Part shown: piece by piece, positions 35,470-45,620 of the stretch
Layout: each line of letters starts with the position of its first letter
Position numbering within the stretch: position 1 is the first letter of the stretch
NCBI RefSeq assembly: GCF_000013605.1
Contig: NC_007908.1
Span: 930,001 to 994,000 of the forward strand
DNA: 64,000 nt
Source of the DNA: Rhodoferax ferrireducens T118
GTDB lineage: Bacteria; Pseudomonadota; Gammaproteobacteria; Burkholderiales; Burkholderiaceae_C
Reading direction: 5' to 3'
The notes under the pieces: model-generated
What the model saw: the letters and a program-made list of their open reading frames with translations, nothing else
The model's database searches: none
What the model was told of the DNA's origin: nothing
Translations under genes and position numbers: made by a program

Positions 35470-36326
35470 ATGGCTGTAGAGCGTTGTTGGAACCTCCGGA
35501 TCCCAGGCGTCATTTCTGTTGAACTGGCATGATGCAATAGGATTCAATGGCAAGAAAGCATCTTTCCCCAAACGCAAGTGACGGCGCCCTCAGGATAAAC
35601 CGGTGCCATTCCATGGGATAGAAGAAAGAGCGCAACCAGACTCCTCAATCACTCAAGTGATCGCCGCAGCTCAATCGCATGATCTCGCTGTGAAACCGCC
35701 TGCAGCGTGCATGAACTGATAAGCGTGCTTACGACTATAAAAAATCGTCTCCAAAATTCAACGCCTCCAGCATTCATGCGGGTTAGCGGCGTGGCAAATT
35801 GACAACACGTCGATTTAAAATCGTAAACAACTTTACACCATTGACCGCAACGATTGGGTCTTGTAGCGCCTGGACTTGTCAATGTAAACATTTCGGGTGC
35901 CGTAAACCGGTCTGTCGTCGCTGGCTCTTATGTGCCCATTGCGGTCAGCCAGGGTTGTTTAAGGCGGTCATTCGTTTTGCCCCATCGAAATGGGAAAACG
36001 GACGTTCGCATCAGCCGTGCCGGATCTCCTGAATATCCGGCTACTTCGGCATTGTGTTTTTGCACAGCCTCGGCTGAAACCTGACACCGACCGTTGCGCG
36101 CTGCGGCAGTCCGGTGCGCTTCGGGACTTGACGTTCACGCCGGCCGTAGCGATGAGCGCCGGTTAGCCGGCGGTCAGACCTGGCAGCGACAACTCATGCC
36201 GCGAGCGAACCGGAGCTCTGGACCGATAGCAGCCGTCTGCGTCCGGAGTCGCCCCGCGAAAATTGCGTCCGCATGCCGGCCCGATATGTGCGATCGCTGG
36301 TATGGTTGGCGCTGGCTTGCCAGCGT
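35470..36326. other. Gene-free region (857 bp)
   Basis: The region lies between epd-like and carboxypeptidase 3' ends. An 80-codon minus frame (35649-35891) and GC-rich plus frames after 36090 lack ribosome-binding sites and any family resemblance. AT content is higher in 35650-35890 than around it. Nothing can be assigned. Confidence 0.4.
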
Positions 36327-37571
36327 TCACTTTCCGAGCAACTTGGCCATGTGCTGCCACGTGCGCAGCAGCAGGCCCGCGCGTTCCACATCGGCCTGCG
36401 CGACGAGCGGGGCTTCGCCCATTGGCTTACCGTTCGAGGTCGCGACCACCTTGCCGATCACAGAGCCCTTGGTCACCGGCGCCTCCAAGCCCGACTTGAG
36501 CTCCACTGAGGTCTGCACCTGCTGGCCGCGCGGCACGGTCAACATCCACGGTGCTCCCAGACCCGCGGCGACCGTATCTGCCTTGCCGAAGCTGACCTTA
36601 GCTGTCGTGACCACCGTGTTCGGCTGAATCGGAGTGGCCTTCTCGAAGCTGCTGAAGCCCCAACCGAGCAGCGTTCGCGTCTCGTCAGCACGCGCCTGGG
36701 CGCTGTGGGTGTTGAGGATGACCGTGATCAGGCGCATCCCGTTGCGCTTGGATGAGGTGACCAGGCAGTAGCCGGCATCTTCGGTGTGGCCAGTCTTCAG
36801 TCCGTCAACGGTGGGATCGGTGTAGAGCAGGGCATTGCGGTTGCCTTGCTTGATACCGTTGTACTTGAACTCGCGTTCCGCGTAGATCGGGTAATAGTCA
36901 ACGCTGTCGTGGATGATGGCGCGCGCCAGGATGGCGAGGTCACGCGCGGACGACTTGTGCGCCGGGTCCGGCAGGCCCGTGGGGTTCACGAAATGCGTGT
37001 GCGTCATTCCAAGGCGCAGGGCTTCGGCGTTCATCAGCTTGGCAAAGCCCTCTTCGGAGCCGGCCATGTGCTCGGCAATCGCCTTGGACGCATCGTTGCC
37101 TGACTGGATGATGATGCCGCGCAGGATGTCGATCACCGTGGCCTGGCTGTTCAGCGGCAGATACATGCACGACTCGGTGCTCGAACCGCGGCACCAAGCG
37201 TTCTGGCTGACCGAGACCAGGTCGGTTTGCTTGAGCTTGCCGGAGCGTAGCGCCTGCTCGACCAGGTAGCTGGTCATCATCTTGGTGAGCGACGCCGGCG
37301 GCAGCGGTTCGTCGGGGTTGGCCGAGGCAAGCACCTCGCCGGAGTCGAAGTCCATCAGCAGCCATGCCTTGGCGGGCAAGGCCGGCGGGCTGCCCGCCAA
37401 CGTGGTCTGAGCAGCAAGTGGCGGCGGGGTGTTCTCGGTGGCCGCGGCCTTTTTGTGAGGCGCGGGCTTGGTTGCGTGGTGTACAGCCGCGAAGGATGCT
37501 GAATGAGGAAGCAGAGCGCCTGAGGCGATTGCGAGGAGGATGGGGAGGATGGAGAAAGTCTTGGTTTGCAT
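36327..37571 (-). CDS. D-alanyl-D-alanine carboxypeptidase (PBP5/6 type)
   Basis: ATG 37571 begins a signal peptide (~1-28). The 414-residue product has a Pro/Ala/Lys-rich linker (~30-65) and a peptidase S11 domain with SLTKMM (catalytic Ser-x2-Lys), SGN and KTGH, followed by a C-terminal PBP5 beta domain and an amphipathic tail (LLLRTWQHMAKLLGK) that anchors such enzymes to the inner membrane. It trims the terminal D-Ala of peptidoglycan pentapeptides. The linker before the catalytic domain is longer than in E. coli DacA. It has no ribosome-binding site of note. Confidence 0.92.
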   Translation of the reverse strand: MQTKTFSILPILLAIASGALLPHSASFAAVHHATKPAPHKKAAATENTPPPLAAQTTLAGSPPALPAKAWLLMDFDSGEVLASANPDEPLPPASLTKMMTSYLVEQALRSGKLKQTDLVSVSQNAWCRGSSTESCMYLPLNSQATVIDILRGIIIQSGNDASKAIAEHMAGSEEGFAKLMNAEALRLGMTHTHFVNPTGLPDPAHKSSARDLAILARAIIHDSVDYYPIYAEREFKYNGIKQGNRNALLYTDPTVDGLKTGHTEDAGYCLVTSSKRNGMRLITVILNTHSAQARADETRTLLGWGFSSFEKATPIQPNTVVTTAKVSFGKADTVAAGLGAPWMLTVPRGQQVQTSVELKSGLEAPVTKGSVIGKVVATSNGKPMGEAPLVAQADVERAGLLLRTWQHMAKLLGK

Positions 37572-38220
37572 GGTGTTTTCGGGAAGAGCGCCGATTGTCG
37601 CGGATCGGCGTCGGTTGCCTATCGTACGATGTTGCCGATCGGACTGGAAATGACCCACACGATCGGAAAAGTCTGACCCGGCTGTATTGCGCAGAGGCCT
37701 TTTGCGACACTGTCAGTTGCTACTTGTGCAGTGAGTCAGTCCCGCTAAGCACAGCGAGATGATATCGCGTGGCTTTCCGATCTAGCCGCCCATTTGGCCA
37801 GCGAGGTTCAGCGGGCCCCAAAACAGCAGAAGACCCAAGGCTCGCAACAGACAGATTTTTTACAACGAATGACGGGAATGGAGAGCTCGAACCGCCCAGT
37901 GACTGCTTTGTGGCGCTGCACACCAAAGACCGGAACTGGTCGCAACCTGACGGTCGCCAGTGTTGGCTACCGAGCAGGCCAATTTTTTGATTTTGGAGGC
38001 ACATCAACCGCTATTCACTGACTTCGTCAATGTACCGTTTGCCCCCGGCAATGAATAGACAGAGATGACGTTCGTTTTCGAGTTGAGCGTGAGACAGCGG
38101 GCGTTCGAGATTGGATTTGAGACTGATGATGTGCTGGAAGTCAGCATAAGCCTGACCTACCATGTCTCTCTTCGACTACAAGGCAGTTCAATGAGGCCTA
38201 CTGTAGCGCGGTCCGCTTCG
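37572..38220. other. Gene-free region (649 bp)
   Basis: The upstream part should hold the carboxypeptidase promoter. Open frames on both strands are short and do not resemble known proteins. No repeat or hairpin that I can support. Confidence 0.4.
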
Positions 38221-38820
38221 CTAACCCAGCCAGGTATGTCGTGTCAGCCAGCGTCCCAGCTCGTTGTCATTGGCTAGACCGAGTTTGGCAAACAGGCTGG
38301 CTCGATGCGTCTCGACCGAACGAGGACTGCAGGCCGGAACCAGCTTGCGGGCAATTTCCTTGTTCGACTGGCCCAGGCCAACCTGGCGCGCCACCTCGCG
38401 CTCGCGTGGCGTCAGATCGTGCCAGAGTGCCAGCGCATCGGCCCGCGCCTGCGCCTCGACCATTGCCAGTGGCAATTTCTCTAGCAACTGCTGCGTATCG
38501 GGCTTGACCACCCAGTCGAACGCACCCTGGCCCACGGCTTCCAACGCCATCGGGATGGTGCCGTGCCCTGAAAGAAACAGCACAACCAACGGGCTATGGC
38601 GCAGGCGCAGTTGTTCCAGAACCGCCAGGCCGCTCATACCGCCCATGCGCAGGTCTAGGATGACACACCCGACCTGCCGCGCATCAACGGCCTGCAGAAA
38701 GGCCTCGCCCGATTCGAAGCCGCGTACCGCCATTCCCTGAGAAAACAACAGCAATAGCAGCGAGCGCCTTAGTGCCTCGTCGTCATCAACCACATAGAGA
38801 GTCAAGGCTGTATCACTCAT
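38221..38820 (-). CDS. FixJ/TtrR-type response regulator
   Basis: The 199-residue protein has a receiver (VVDDDEALR; D in VILDLRMGGMSG; K in VVKPD) and a LuxR-type HTH (LTPREREVARQVGLGQSNKEIARKL...SVETHRASLFAKL). Its start overlaps the kinase stop by four bases (ATGA), so it is the partner of the DctB-like kinase. It should activate the divergent dicarboxylate-type transporter through the dyad at 41060. Confidence 0.92.
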   Translation of the reverse strand: MSDTALTLYVVDDDEALRRSLLLLLFSQGMAVRGFESGEAFLQAVDARQVGCVILDLRMGGMSGLAVLEQLRLRHSPLVVLFLSGHGTIPMALEAVGQGAFDWVVKPDTQQLLEKLPLAMVEAQARADALALWHDLTPREREVARQVGLGQSNKEIARKLVPACSPRSVETHRASLFAKLGLANDNELGRWLTRHTWLG

Positions 38821-41000
38821 ACGCTCAGCGCCAGGGTAAAGGCAAACACTGCGCCGCCGCCGAGGCGGTTGGCCACTGTCAAGTGACCGCCGTGGGCCTC
38901 AACGATGGTGCGACAGATATTGAGTCCCAGGCCCAAGCCTTCGGGTTTGGTGCTGAAAAACGGCGTGAACACCTGGGCGAGCAAAGCCTCGGGGACGCCA
39001 GGGCCGGCGTCCCCGACCCGAATCTGGACGGTACGCCCGAGCAGCATCGTCTCGATGTCGATCACGCGCTCGGCCGCTGGCAGATCCTGCATCGCCTGCA
39101 GCGCATTCTGTAACAGATTGATCAGCACCTGCTCCAGCAGCACGCGATTGCCGCGCACCGACGGCATATGCTCGGCCAGACGCCGCGTCACCGTGACCGC
39201 CTGACGCTCCAGTTCGGACTTGAGCAGAACCAGCGAATGGGCAATCACCGCATGCACATCACAGGCTTCGTAGCTGCCACGGGACGGATTGATGAACCCA
39301 CGCACGCGCTGCACGATCTCGCTGGCGCGCTGTGACTGCTCGACCATGTCGTCCAGCGCCGAGACCAGCACTTCCATCTGCGCCTGGCTGGCGATGTTGC
39401 GCGCGGCCAGGGCGAAGTTCGACAAGGCCATGAGCGGTTGATTGAGTTCATGCGCCAGCGTGGAGGCCATCTCGCCGACGCTGGCCAGGCGTGCGCTGCG
39501 CTGCAGTTGGAGCTCCTGGTCGTGTTGGCGGTCCTCAGCCTGTTTTTGCGCTGTGATGTCGACCACTGAACTCATCCAGCCCTGGTTCTGGCCCTGGGCG
39601 TCGATAAGGGGCGCGGTGTAAACCCGGGTGATCACGTCATGCCCGTCGCGATGGCGAATGCGCGATTCAAATCCGTAGGGCTGTGCCTCGGCCACCATGG
39701 AGCCCTCGCGATCGCGCCGGTATTTGTCCAACTCGTCCGGATGCCAATAGGGATAGGGCGGCGCGCAGCCCAGCAATTCATCGTCGCGGTAGCCGACCAT
39801 GTCGCAAAAGGCACGGTTGACATAACTGATACGTCCCTGCGGGTCGCGTGCACGCATGCCCACCAGCAGCGCGTCTTCCATCGCCTTGCGGAAAGCCTGC
39901 GCCTGCTCCAGGTCATGCGTACGCTCCTGCACCCGGCGCTCCAGTTCAAGCTTGGCCTGACGCTGCTCGGAATAGCGGCGCTCGTGCAATTGCCAGTACA
40001 GGCCCGCCAGCAGCAGCACCGCAGCCAGCAAAGCGGCCAGGACCAGCGCCTCGCGCCGGGCTTGTGTCACCCCCTTCAGATCGCTGGTGACGACCAGCGT
40101 CCAGCCCAGTTCGGGCAGCACGCTCTCCAGCGCCAGGAATGACCGCAACTGTCCCTTGACGACCGCGTGCAGCTCGTAAGCGGGCGAGCCCGTCGTGCGT
40201 AGCACGCGCCACGGCAGCACGTCGTAACCCGTGCGCTCGCCGTATTGCCAGTTCTTGGCCAGCCAGGCCAGATCATCGGCAGAGAGGGGCGCGCGGCTTC
40301 GATACAGCCACTCGGGCTCCGAACTCAGGAAAACAATGCCGCGACTGTCTTGCAGCACGACCGGGTCGGAGCTGTCGGCCCAGGAGTGCTCTAGCGTATC
40401 GAGGCTGACCTTGATCACCATGACGCCAATCACCTCGTCGCCACTGCGCACCGGTTCGGAAATGAAAAAACCCGGCGTGCCGGTGGTCAGACCGACGCCG
40501 TAAAAATAGCTGTGCCGGCCTTGCAAGGCCTGCCTGAAATATGGACGCTGGCGGTAGGATTGGCCGACAAAGCTGCCGGCGCTGTTCCAGTTGCTGGCGG
40601 CCAAAGTCAAGCCATCGACACTCATCACGAACAACGCGGCGGAATCGGTACGCGTCTGGAAATCGGCCAGATAGCGGTTCACCCGGTCGCGCAGCAAGGG
40701 GTCAGCAGGATGCCTCAGCAAGGCCTGCACATCCGGGTGGCGCGTTGCCGCGTACGGCAGATAACCATGTTTTGCGGCAATGCCACCCAGTCCAAGCACG
40801 GTCGACTGCGCTGCCTGTTGCAGGGCCTGAATACGGTTGTGCAGCTCGCGCCGTTCGGCCCACTGACCGACCAAAGCGATCACCACCCCGGTGACCAGCG
40901 CCAGCAGGCTCCAGCGCAACCAGCGCTGCCAGGATAGACGACGCAGCAAGGACAGGGACAAGGACAAGGATTTCACCGCAACCAAAGAATAAGCAGGCAT
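38817..41000 (-). CDS. DctB-like membrane sensor kinase with PAS
   Basis: The 727-residue protein has a membrane segment (~29-48), a periplasmic double-Cache domain (~50-310; SAALFVMSVDGLTLAAS, YFYGVGLTTGTPGFFISEPV), a second membrane segment (~315-336), a coiled coil, PAS (~365-485), HisKA with H in STLAHELNQPLMALSNF and a HATPase domain (INLLQNALQAM, GLGLGLNICRTI). The sensor and H box are those of C4-dicarboxylate kinases of the DctB type. Those usually pair with NtrC-type DctD; here the partner is FixJ-type. It is divergent from a carboxylate transporter, which it likely controls. Confidence 0.9.
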   Translation of the reverse strand: MPAYSLVAVKSLSLSLSLLRRLSWQRWLRWSLLALVTGVVIALVGQWAERRELHNRIQALQQAAQSTVLGLGGIAAKHGYLPYAATRHPDVQALLRHPADPLLRDRVNRYLADFQTRTDSAALFVMSVDGLTLAASNWNSAGSFVGQSYRQRPYFRQALQGRHSYFYGVGLTTGTPGFFISEPVRSGDEVIGVMVIKVSLDTLEHSWADSSDPVVLQDSRGIVFLSSEPEWLYRSRAPLSADDLAWLAKNWQYGERTGYDVLPWRVLRTTGSPAYELHAVVKGQLRSFLALESVLPELGWTLVVTSDLKGVTQARREALVLAALLAAVLLLAGLYWQLHERRYSEQRQAKLELERRVQERTHDLEQAQAFRKAMEDALLVGMRARDPQGRISYVNRAFCDMVGYRDDELLGCAPPYPYWHPDELDKYRRDREGSMVAEAQPYGFESRIRHRDGHDVITRVYTAPLIDAQGQNQGWMSSVVDITAQKQAEDRQHDQELQLQRSARLASVGEMASTLAHELNQPLMALSNFALAARNIASQAQMEVLVSALDDMVEQSQRASEIVQRVRGFINPSRGSYEACDVHAVIAHSLVLLKSELERQAVTVTRRLAEHMPSVRGNRVLLEQVLINLLQNALQAMQDLPAAERVIDIETMLLGRTVQIRVGDAGPGVPEALLAQVFTPFFSTKPEGLGLGLNICRTIVEAHGGHLTVANRLGGGAVFAFTLALSV

Positions 41001-41059
41001 GACAATAGGGTGTCAACGATAGCGCAATCCGGCATCGTGCGGCACAGACCGCTACCTTT

Positions 41060-41077
41060 CTGCGTATTTCTACGCAG
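41060..41077. promoter_or_regulatory. Candidate operator for the FixJ-type regulator
   Basis: CTGCGTA-TTTC-TACGCAG is a perfect 7-bp inverted repeat in the 154-bp gap between the kinase gene and the transporter gene, 77 bp before the transporter ATG. Its position and symmetry suit binding by the dimeric LuxR-type regulator. Confidence 0.6.
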
Positions 41078-41154
41078 GCGCAGGAGGCGAATCGCACGGA
41101 TGCGCGAGCGGCACCGGTCTTCGATACTCGTCAGAACAAAGGAGTTGTCTGATC

Positions 41155-42624
41155 ATGAAGCAAGAGTCATCCATCCGGCCGGGTACCGCTTTGCTGGCCA
41201 TCGCCATTACGCTCGCCATCTGGTTCGTGGTTCCCGTTCCGCAGGGTGTCACGCCGCCAGCCTGGCATCTGCTGGCCCTGTTCATCGGCACCATCGCCGC
41301 TATCATCGGCAAGGCCATGCCGATCGGCGCGCTGGCGTTGATCGCGATCGCGCTGGTGGCCATCACCGGCGTCACCAACAGCAAGCCGTCGGCAGCCATG
41401 ACCGATGCCCTGAGTGGCTTTTCGAACACGCTGATCTGGCTGATCGGCCTGTCGATCATGATCTCGCGCGGCCTGATCAAGACCGGTCTGGGCGCGCGCA
41501 TCGGCTATTTCTTCATACGCCTGTTCGGCAAGAAGACGCTGGGCATCGGCTACGCGCTGGGGCTTTCGGAACTGGTGCTGGCACCGGTCACGCCCAGCAA
41601 CACGGCGCGCGGCGGCGGCATCATGCATCCAATCATGCGCTCGATCGCGATCAGCTTCGACTCATCACCTGAACAGGGCACGTCGGGGCGGATCGGACGC
41701 TATCTGGCCCTGGTCAACTACCACGCCAATCCGATCACCTCTGCCATGTTCATCACCGCCACCGCGCCCAACCCATTGGTGGTTAAGTTCGTCGCCGAAG
41801 CCACCGGTGCGCAGATTTCCCTGAGCTGGAGCACCTGGGCCCTGGCCATGCTGCTGCCGGGCCTGGCGGCCATGCTGCTGATGCCGCTCGTGCTGTACTG
41901 GCTGTCACCGCCGGACATCAAGGACACCCCGCAAGCCTGCCAGTTCGCCCAGGAGCGGCTGACCGAACTCGGCCCAATCAAGGCCAGTGAGAAAATCCTA
42001 CTGGCGGTATTCGCGCTGCTGCTGTTGCTGTGGGCCGGTGTGCCGGCGATGGTGCTGGGTGCTGGCTTTGAGGTGGACGCCACCGCTGCCGCGGCAGTAG
42101 GGTTGGCACTGTTGTTGGCCAGCGGCGTGCTGGACTGGGACGATGTGCTCAAGGAAAAGGGCGCCTGGGACACCATTACCTGGTTCTCGGCGCTGGTGAT
42201 GATGGCCACATTCCTCAATAAACTCGGTCTGATCACCTGGTTCTCCAAGGCGGTACAAAGCGGCATTCTCAGCCTTGGCCTGGGTTGGGTCGGCGCCGTG
42301 GCATTGCTGATACTGGTCTACCTGTATTCACACTATTTCTTTGCCAGCACCACCGCGCACATCACTGCTATGTTCGGCGCCTTCTTTGCGGCCGGCATCG
42401 CGCTGGGCGCACCGGCCATGCCGTTTGCACTGCTGCTGGCGGCGGTGTCATCGATCATGATGACGCTGACGCATTACGCCACCGGCACCTCACCCATCAT
42501 CTTCGGTTCGGGCTATGTCTCGCTGGGTGAATGGTGGAAGATCGGTTTCGTGATGAGCCTGGTCAACCTGACGGTCTGGATCGTAGTCGGCGGCATCTGG
42601 TGGAAGGTGTTGGGATACTGGTGA
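41155..42624 (+). CDS. DASS-family carboxylate transporter (CitT/TtdT branch)
   Basis: ATG 41155 follows AAAGGAG. The 489-residue membrane protein has 12 or so hydrophobic segments, with the DASS Ser-Asn-Thr motif in TPSNTARGGGI and its second-half counterpart in TGTSPIIFGSGYV. Sequence follows E. coli TtdT/CitT along its length (LIWLI..., ELVLAPVTPSN, YFFASTTAH), pointing to di- or tricarboxylate uptake or exchange for succinate. Its promoter region holds the dyad at 41060, and the divergent kinase has a carboxylate-type sensor. Exact substrate unknown. Confidence 0.9.
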   Translation: MKQESSIRPGTALLAIAITLAIWFVVPVPQGVTPPAWHLLALFIGTIAAIIGKAMPIGALALIAIALVAITGVTNSKPSAAMTDALSGFSNTLIWLIGLSIMISRGLIKTGLGARIGYFFIRLFGKKTLGIGYALGLSELVLAPVTPSNTARGGGIMHPIMRSIAISFDSSPEQGTSGRIGRYLALVNYHANPITSAMFITATAPNPLVVKFVAEATGAQISLSWSTWALAMLLPGLAAMLLMPLVLYWLSPPDIKDTPQACQFAQERLTELGPIKASEKILLAVFALLLLLWAGVPAMVLGAGFEVDATAAAAVGLALLLASGVLDWDDVLKEKGAWDTITWFSALVMMATFLNKLGLITWFSKAVQSGILSLGLGWVGAVALLILVYLYSHYFFASTTAHITAMFGAFFAAGIALGAPAMPFALLLAAVSSIMMTLTHYATGTSPIIFGSGYVSLGEWWKIGFVMSLVNLTVWIVVGGIWWKVLGYW

Positions 42625-42764
42625 GATCAAGGCCAACGGCCGGTTTGGAGAGATCAGTTCCGATAGCCGTTTCCCAGTCTGCAAGAACCGGCGATTTGCA
42701 ATTTGGACAAATTTCCTGCTGTGATCCGGCAAAGACCCAGAGGAGTCAGTCGCCAAAGACCGCC

Positions 42765-42795
42765 ATCGGATAGGCATTTCAACCAGAAAATCATC
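42765..42795. repeat. Short dispersed repeat, copy 1
   Basis: ATCGG-N2-AGGCATTTCAA-N4-AAAATCATC also occurs near 61999-62026 with a shorter spacer. Both are intergenic. This may be the end of a small non-coding repeat. Confidence 0.35.
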
Positions 42796-42857
42796 AGGGT
42801 CACCAACTGCGGCGCCTGACACTGTGACATAGCCCAAGCGCTAAAAGGACCCCTCCC

Positions 42858-43382
42858 ATGAGTCAGCAAATTGCCACTGCATCCGGCACGGCAACATTCC
42901 AAGGCGCACCCATGGCCGCGGCCGCCACTTCCATCTGCGAGTTCCTGGCCTTCAAGCTCGGTTCTGAAGAGTATGGCATCGACATCCTGCGCGTGCAGGA
43001 AATCCGCTCCTACGAGGTGCCCACGCGCATGGCCAATGCGCCGACGCACGTCAAAGGCGTGATCAATCTGCGCGGAGTGATCGTTCCCATCCTGGACCTG
43101 CGCATGAAGTTCAACCTGGAGCAGGTCAACTACGACAGCTTCACGGTGGTGATCGTGCTCAACCTCGGCGCGCGGGTGGTGGGCATGGTGGTCGATGGCG
43201 TCTCCGACGTGATCACCCTCACGCCCGAGCAACTGCGCCCGGTGCCTGAGTTCTCTTCAGCCGTCAGCAGTGACCACTTGCTGGCCATCGGTTCGGTGGG
43301 GGAGCGCATGCTGATCCTGCTCGACATCGAAAAACTCATGACCAGCGCCGAGATGGGGCTGGTTGCGCAGACTCTTCAATAA
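42858..43382 (+). CDS. cheW: CheW coupling protein, second copy
   Basis: ATG 42858 follows AAGGA. The 174-residue CheW has an Ala-rich N-terminal extension (~25 residues), [25 protein letters not shown] in parts, [19 protein letters not shown], and [19 protein letters not shown]. It is followed 19 bp later by a receptor gene. With no cheA here it must work with a CheA encoded elsewhere, possibly the one at 12385 or one in a flagellar cluster outside the window. Confidence 0.93.
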   Translation: MSQQIATASGTATFQGAPMAAAATSICEFLAFKLGSEEYGIDILRVQEIRSYEVPTRMANAPTHVKGVINLRGVIVPILDLRMKFNLEQVNYDSFTVVIVLNLGARVVGMVVDGVSDVITLTPEQLRPVPEFSSAVSSDHLLAIGSVGERMLILLDIEKLMTSAEMGLVAQTLQ

Positions 43383-43401
43383 ATCGATTAGGGACATTGT
43401 C

Positions 43402-45060
43402 ATGAAAATTTTCACCTCTTTGAAAATCGGTCCCCGTCTGGGTCTGGGCTTCGCCCTGGTTCTGGCCTTTGTCGCTCTTATATCCGGGATCGCCATTTGG
43501 GAACTCCATGCAGTGGCGCAGGAGGCACGGCAAATGATGCAGGAGCCGCTTGCAAAGGAGCGCCATATCAGCGAGTGGAGCCGGGTGATCAATGTGGCCG
43601 TGATCCGAACCTCAGCGATTGCAAAAAGCAGTGACCCTGCCCTGGTGTCTTTTTTCGCGGCCAATGCCGCAGAAACCACGAAGATAGCTGCGGACCTGCA
43701 CAAAGTGATCGAGCCAATGATGACCAGTAATGAAGAGAAGAAGCTGTTTTCCACGATTTCGAAAGTCCGCCAAGACTATCTGGCAAGTCGAAACCAGGTT
43801 GGAAAGCTCAAAGCGGAGGGCAAATCTGACGAAGCCAATGACACTTTGGAAAAGGCGTTTGTTCCGATTTCAGAAAGTTACATAAAGCTGGTGGGTGAAC
43901 TGCTTGAAGTTCAACGCAAAACCCTTGATCAAAAGGCGAGCCAGATTTCCGATATAGAGCAGTCGAGTCGCACCACTCTGCTCGCGCTCACGCTACTGAC
44001 AATTGCGGTGGGTGCAGCATTTGCCTGGTTGCTGACAAAAGGAATTACCGGCCCTCTGTCAGACGCTGCGGTGGCGCTTCGACGGGTCTCCGAGGGCGAT
44101 CTGGCGAACCATATTTCACCGCAGGGGCGGGACGAAACAGCACAGCTGTTGCATGTGCTCAAAGACATGCAAACCAGACTGGCCAGCGTGGTGAGCCAAG
44201 TGCGCCAGGGCTCTGAAAGAGTAGCCATCGCCTCAGCCGAGATCGCCCAGGGCAACCACGACCTCTCGGACCGCACCGAGCAGCAAGCCAGCGCGCTGGA
44301 AGAAACCGCCGCTTCCATGGAAGAACTGAGTTCCACCGTCAAGCAAAACGCCGACAACGCGCGCCAAGCCAACCAGCTCGCCCAGAGCGCCTCCACCGTG
44401 GCGATCAAGGGCGGCAGTGTCGTGGGCCAGGTGGTCGAGACCATGAAAGGCATCAACGATGCCTCCAGAAAGATCTCGGACATCATCAGCGTGATCGACG
44501 GCATCGCCTTCCAGACCAACATCCTGGCCTTGAATGCTGCAGTGGAAGCAGCCCGAGCTGGCGAGCAGGGGCGCGGCTTTGCCGTGGTAGCTTCCGAGGT
44601 GCGCTCCCTGGCTGGACGCTCAGCTGATGCAGCCAAGGAAATCAAGATCCTGATCAATACCAGCGTGGAGCGGGTCGCGCAAGGCACCACCCTGGTCGAT
44701 CAGGCAGGCGTGACCATGACTGAAGTGGTGAGTTCCATCAAACGAGTTACCGACCTTATGGGCGAGATTAGCGCGGCTAGTTCCGAGCAGAGCCAGGGTG
44801 TGGCCCAGGTTGGCGAGGCGGTCACGCAAATGGACCAAGCGACACAGCAAAACGCTGCGCTGGTCGAAGAGATGGCAGCAGCCGCTTCCAGCCTCAACTC
44901 CCAGGCGCAGGACTTGGTGCAGACGGTGGCGGTGTTCAATCTTGGCGCCAATGAAGCGCATCAAGGCAGCGCGCTGGCGAGCAGGTCGATCCGATCCCAA
45001 CAGACTTCGACCGTCGGGTACAAGAGCGCAGAGCGGCGCAGTCTGGCGGCGCCAGCCTGA
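43402..45060 (+). CDS. Methyl-accepting chemotaxis protein
   Basis: I chose ATG 43402 ([10 protein letters not shown]) behind AGGGA. The 552-residue receptor has a membrane segment (~10-32), a four-helix-bundle periplasmic domain (~33-190), a second membrane segment (~193-213), HAMP (~214-268) and a signalling domain with [25 protein letters not shown] and the helical cap typical of Tsr/Tar-like E. coli receptors. The end lacks a CheR-tethering pentapeptide. Paired with the CheW at 42858. Confidence 0.93.
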   Translation: MKIFTSLKIGPRLGLGFALVLAFVALISGIAIWELHAVAQEARQMMQEPLAKERHISEWSRVINVAVIRTSAIAKSSDPALVSFFAANAAETTKIAADLHKVIEPMMTSNEEKKLFSTISKVRQDYLASRNQVGKLKAEGKSDEANDTLEKAFVPISESYIKLVGELLEVQRKTLDQKASQISDIEQSSRTTLLALTLLTIAVGAAFAWLLTKGITGPLSDAAVALRRVSEGDLANHISPQGRDETAQLLHVLKDMQTRLASVVSQVRQGSERVAIASAEIAQGNHDLSDRTEQQASALEETAASMEELSSTVKQNADNARQANQLAQSASTVAIKGGSVVGQVVETMKGINDASRKISDIISVIDGIAFQTNILALNAAVEAARAGEQGRGFAVVASEVRSLAGRSADAAKEIKILINTSVERVAQGTTLVDQAGVTMTEVVSSIKRVTDLMGEISAASSEQSQGVAQVGEAVTQMDQATQQNAALVEEMAAAASSLNSQAQDLVQTVAVFNLGANEAHQGSALASRSIRSQQTSTVGYKSAERRSLAAPA

Positions 45061-45620
45061 AGTGGCTGTGAGTCCGGCAATGTGGGTATCAATCTGGACA
45101 ATGCCTTCAAGGCGCATGCAGACTGGCGCACCAAACTGAGCGCTGCAGCCACCCGGCATGAACAGCCCGACGCCGAAACCATGAGTCGGGGCAACTGTTG
45201 CGAGATGGGCAAGTGGCCGCTTGGTGCGGGCGCCACGAAATCTGGCGGCAGACCTACATTCGTGGCGATCATCCGTTCCGTCAACCTTGCGTCCCGTCAA
45301 ATATTGCTCATCATTTTACCCTGTGGCCCTCGTTAAATGGTCAAAGTGCGCTATATAAATAGTAGCAAATAAGTCGTTCAATACGAACGATATTGGGTCG
45401 GCGCAAAAATGGTCACTCCACGACTCATAGGGACCACAGAGCGGCACTCGTTCTAAAGCGTCAGACGTCCGGTATCGGATAACCAGTTTAAGTAGTTGTA
45501 GGACCGCAGTGTGCCCTTACCCGACGGCCGGACTACTGAAGTGCCTGCTCGATACCGGCCACTCGACCCCACAAATGATATTCACCGGAGCGATGGCAGA
45601 GCTCCATAAAGCGGTACTGG
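45061..45620. other. Convergent intergenic region (560 bp)
   Basis: The receptor and deacylase genes converge here. It holds the 17-bp element at 45350 and AT-rich sequence at 45300-45400 but no recognisable gene or strong terminator. Confidence 0.45.
45350..45366. repeat. 17-bp GCTAT...GTAGC element, copy 3
   Basis: GCTATATAAATAGTAGC is the most symmetric of the three copies (see 7438 and 16844) and lies between converging genes. Confidence 0.5.
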
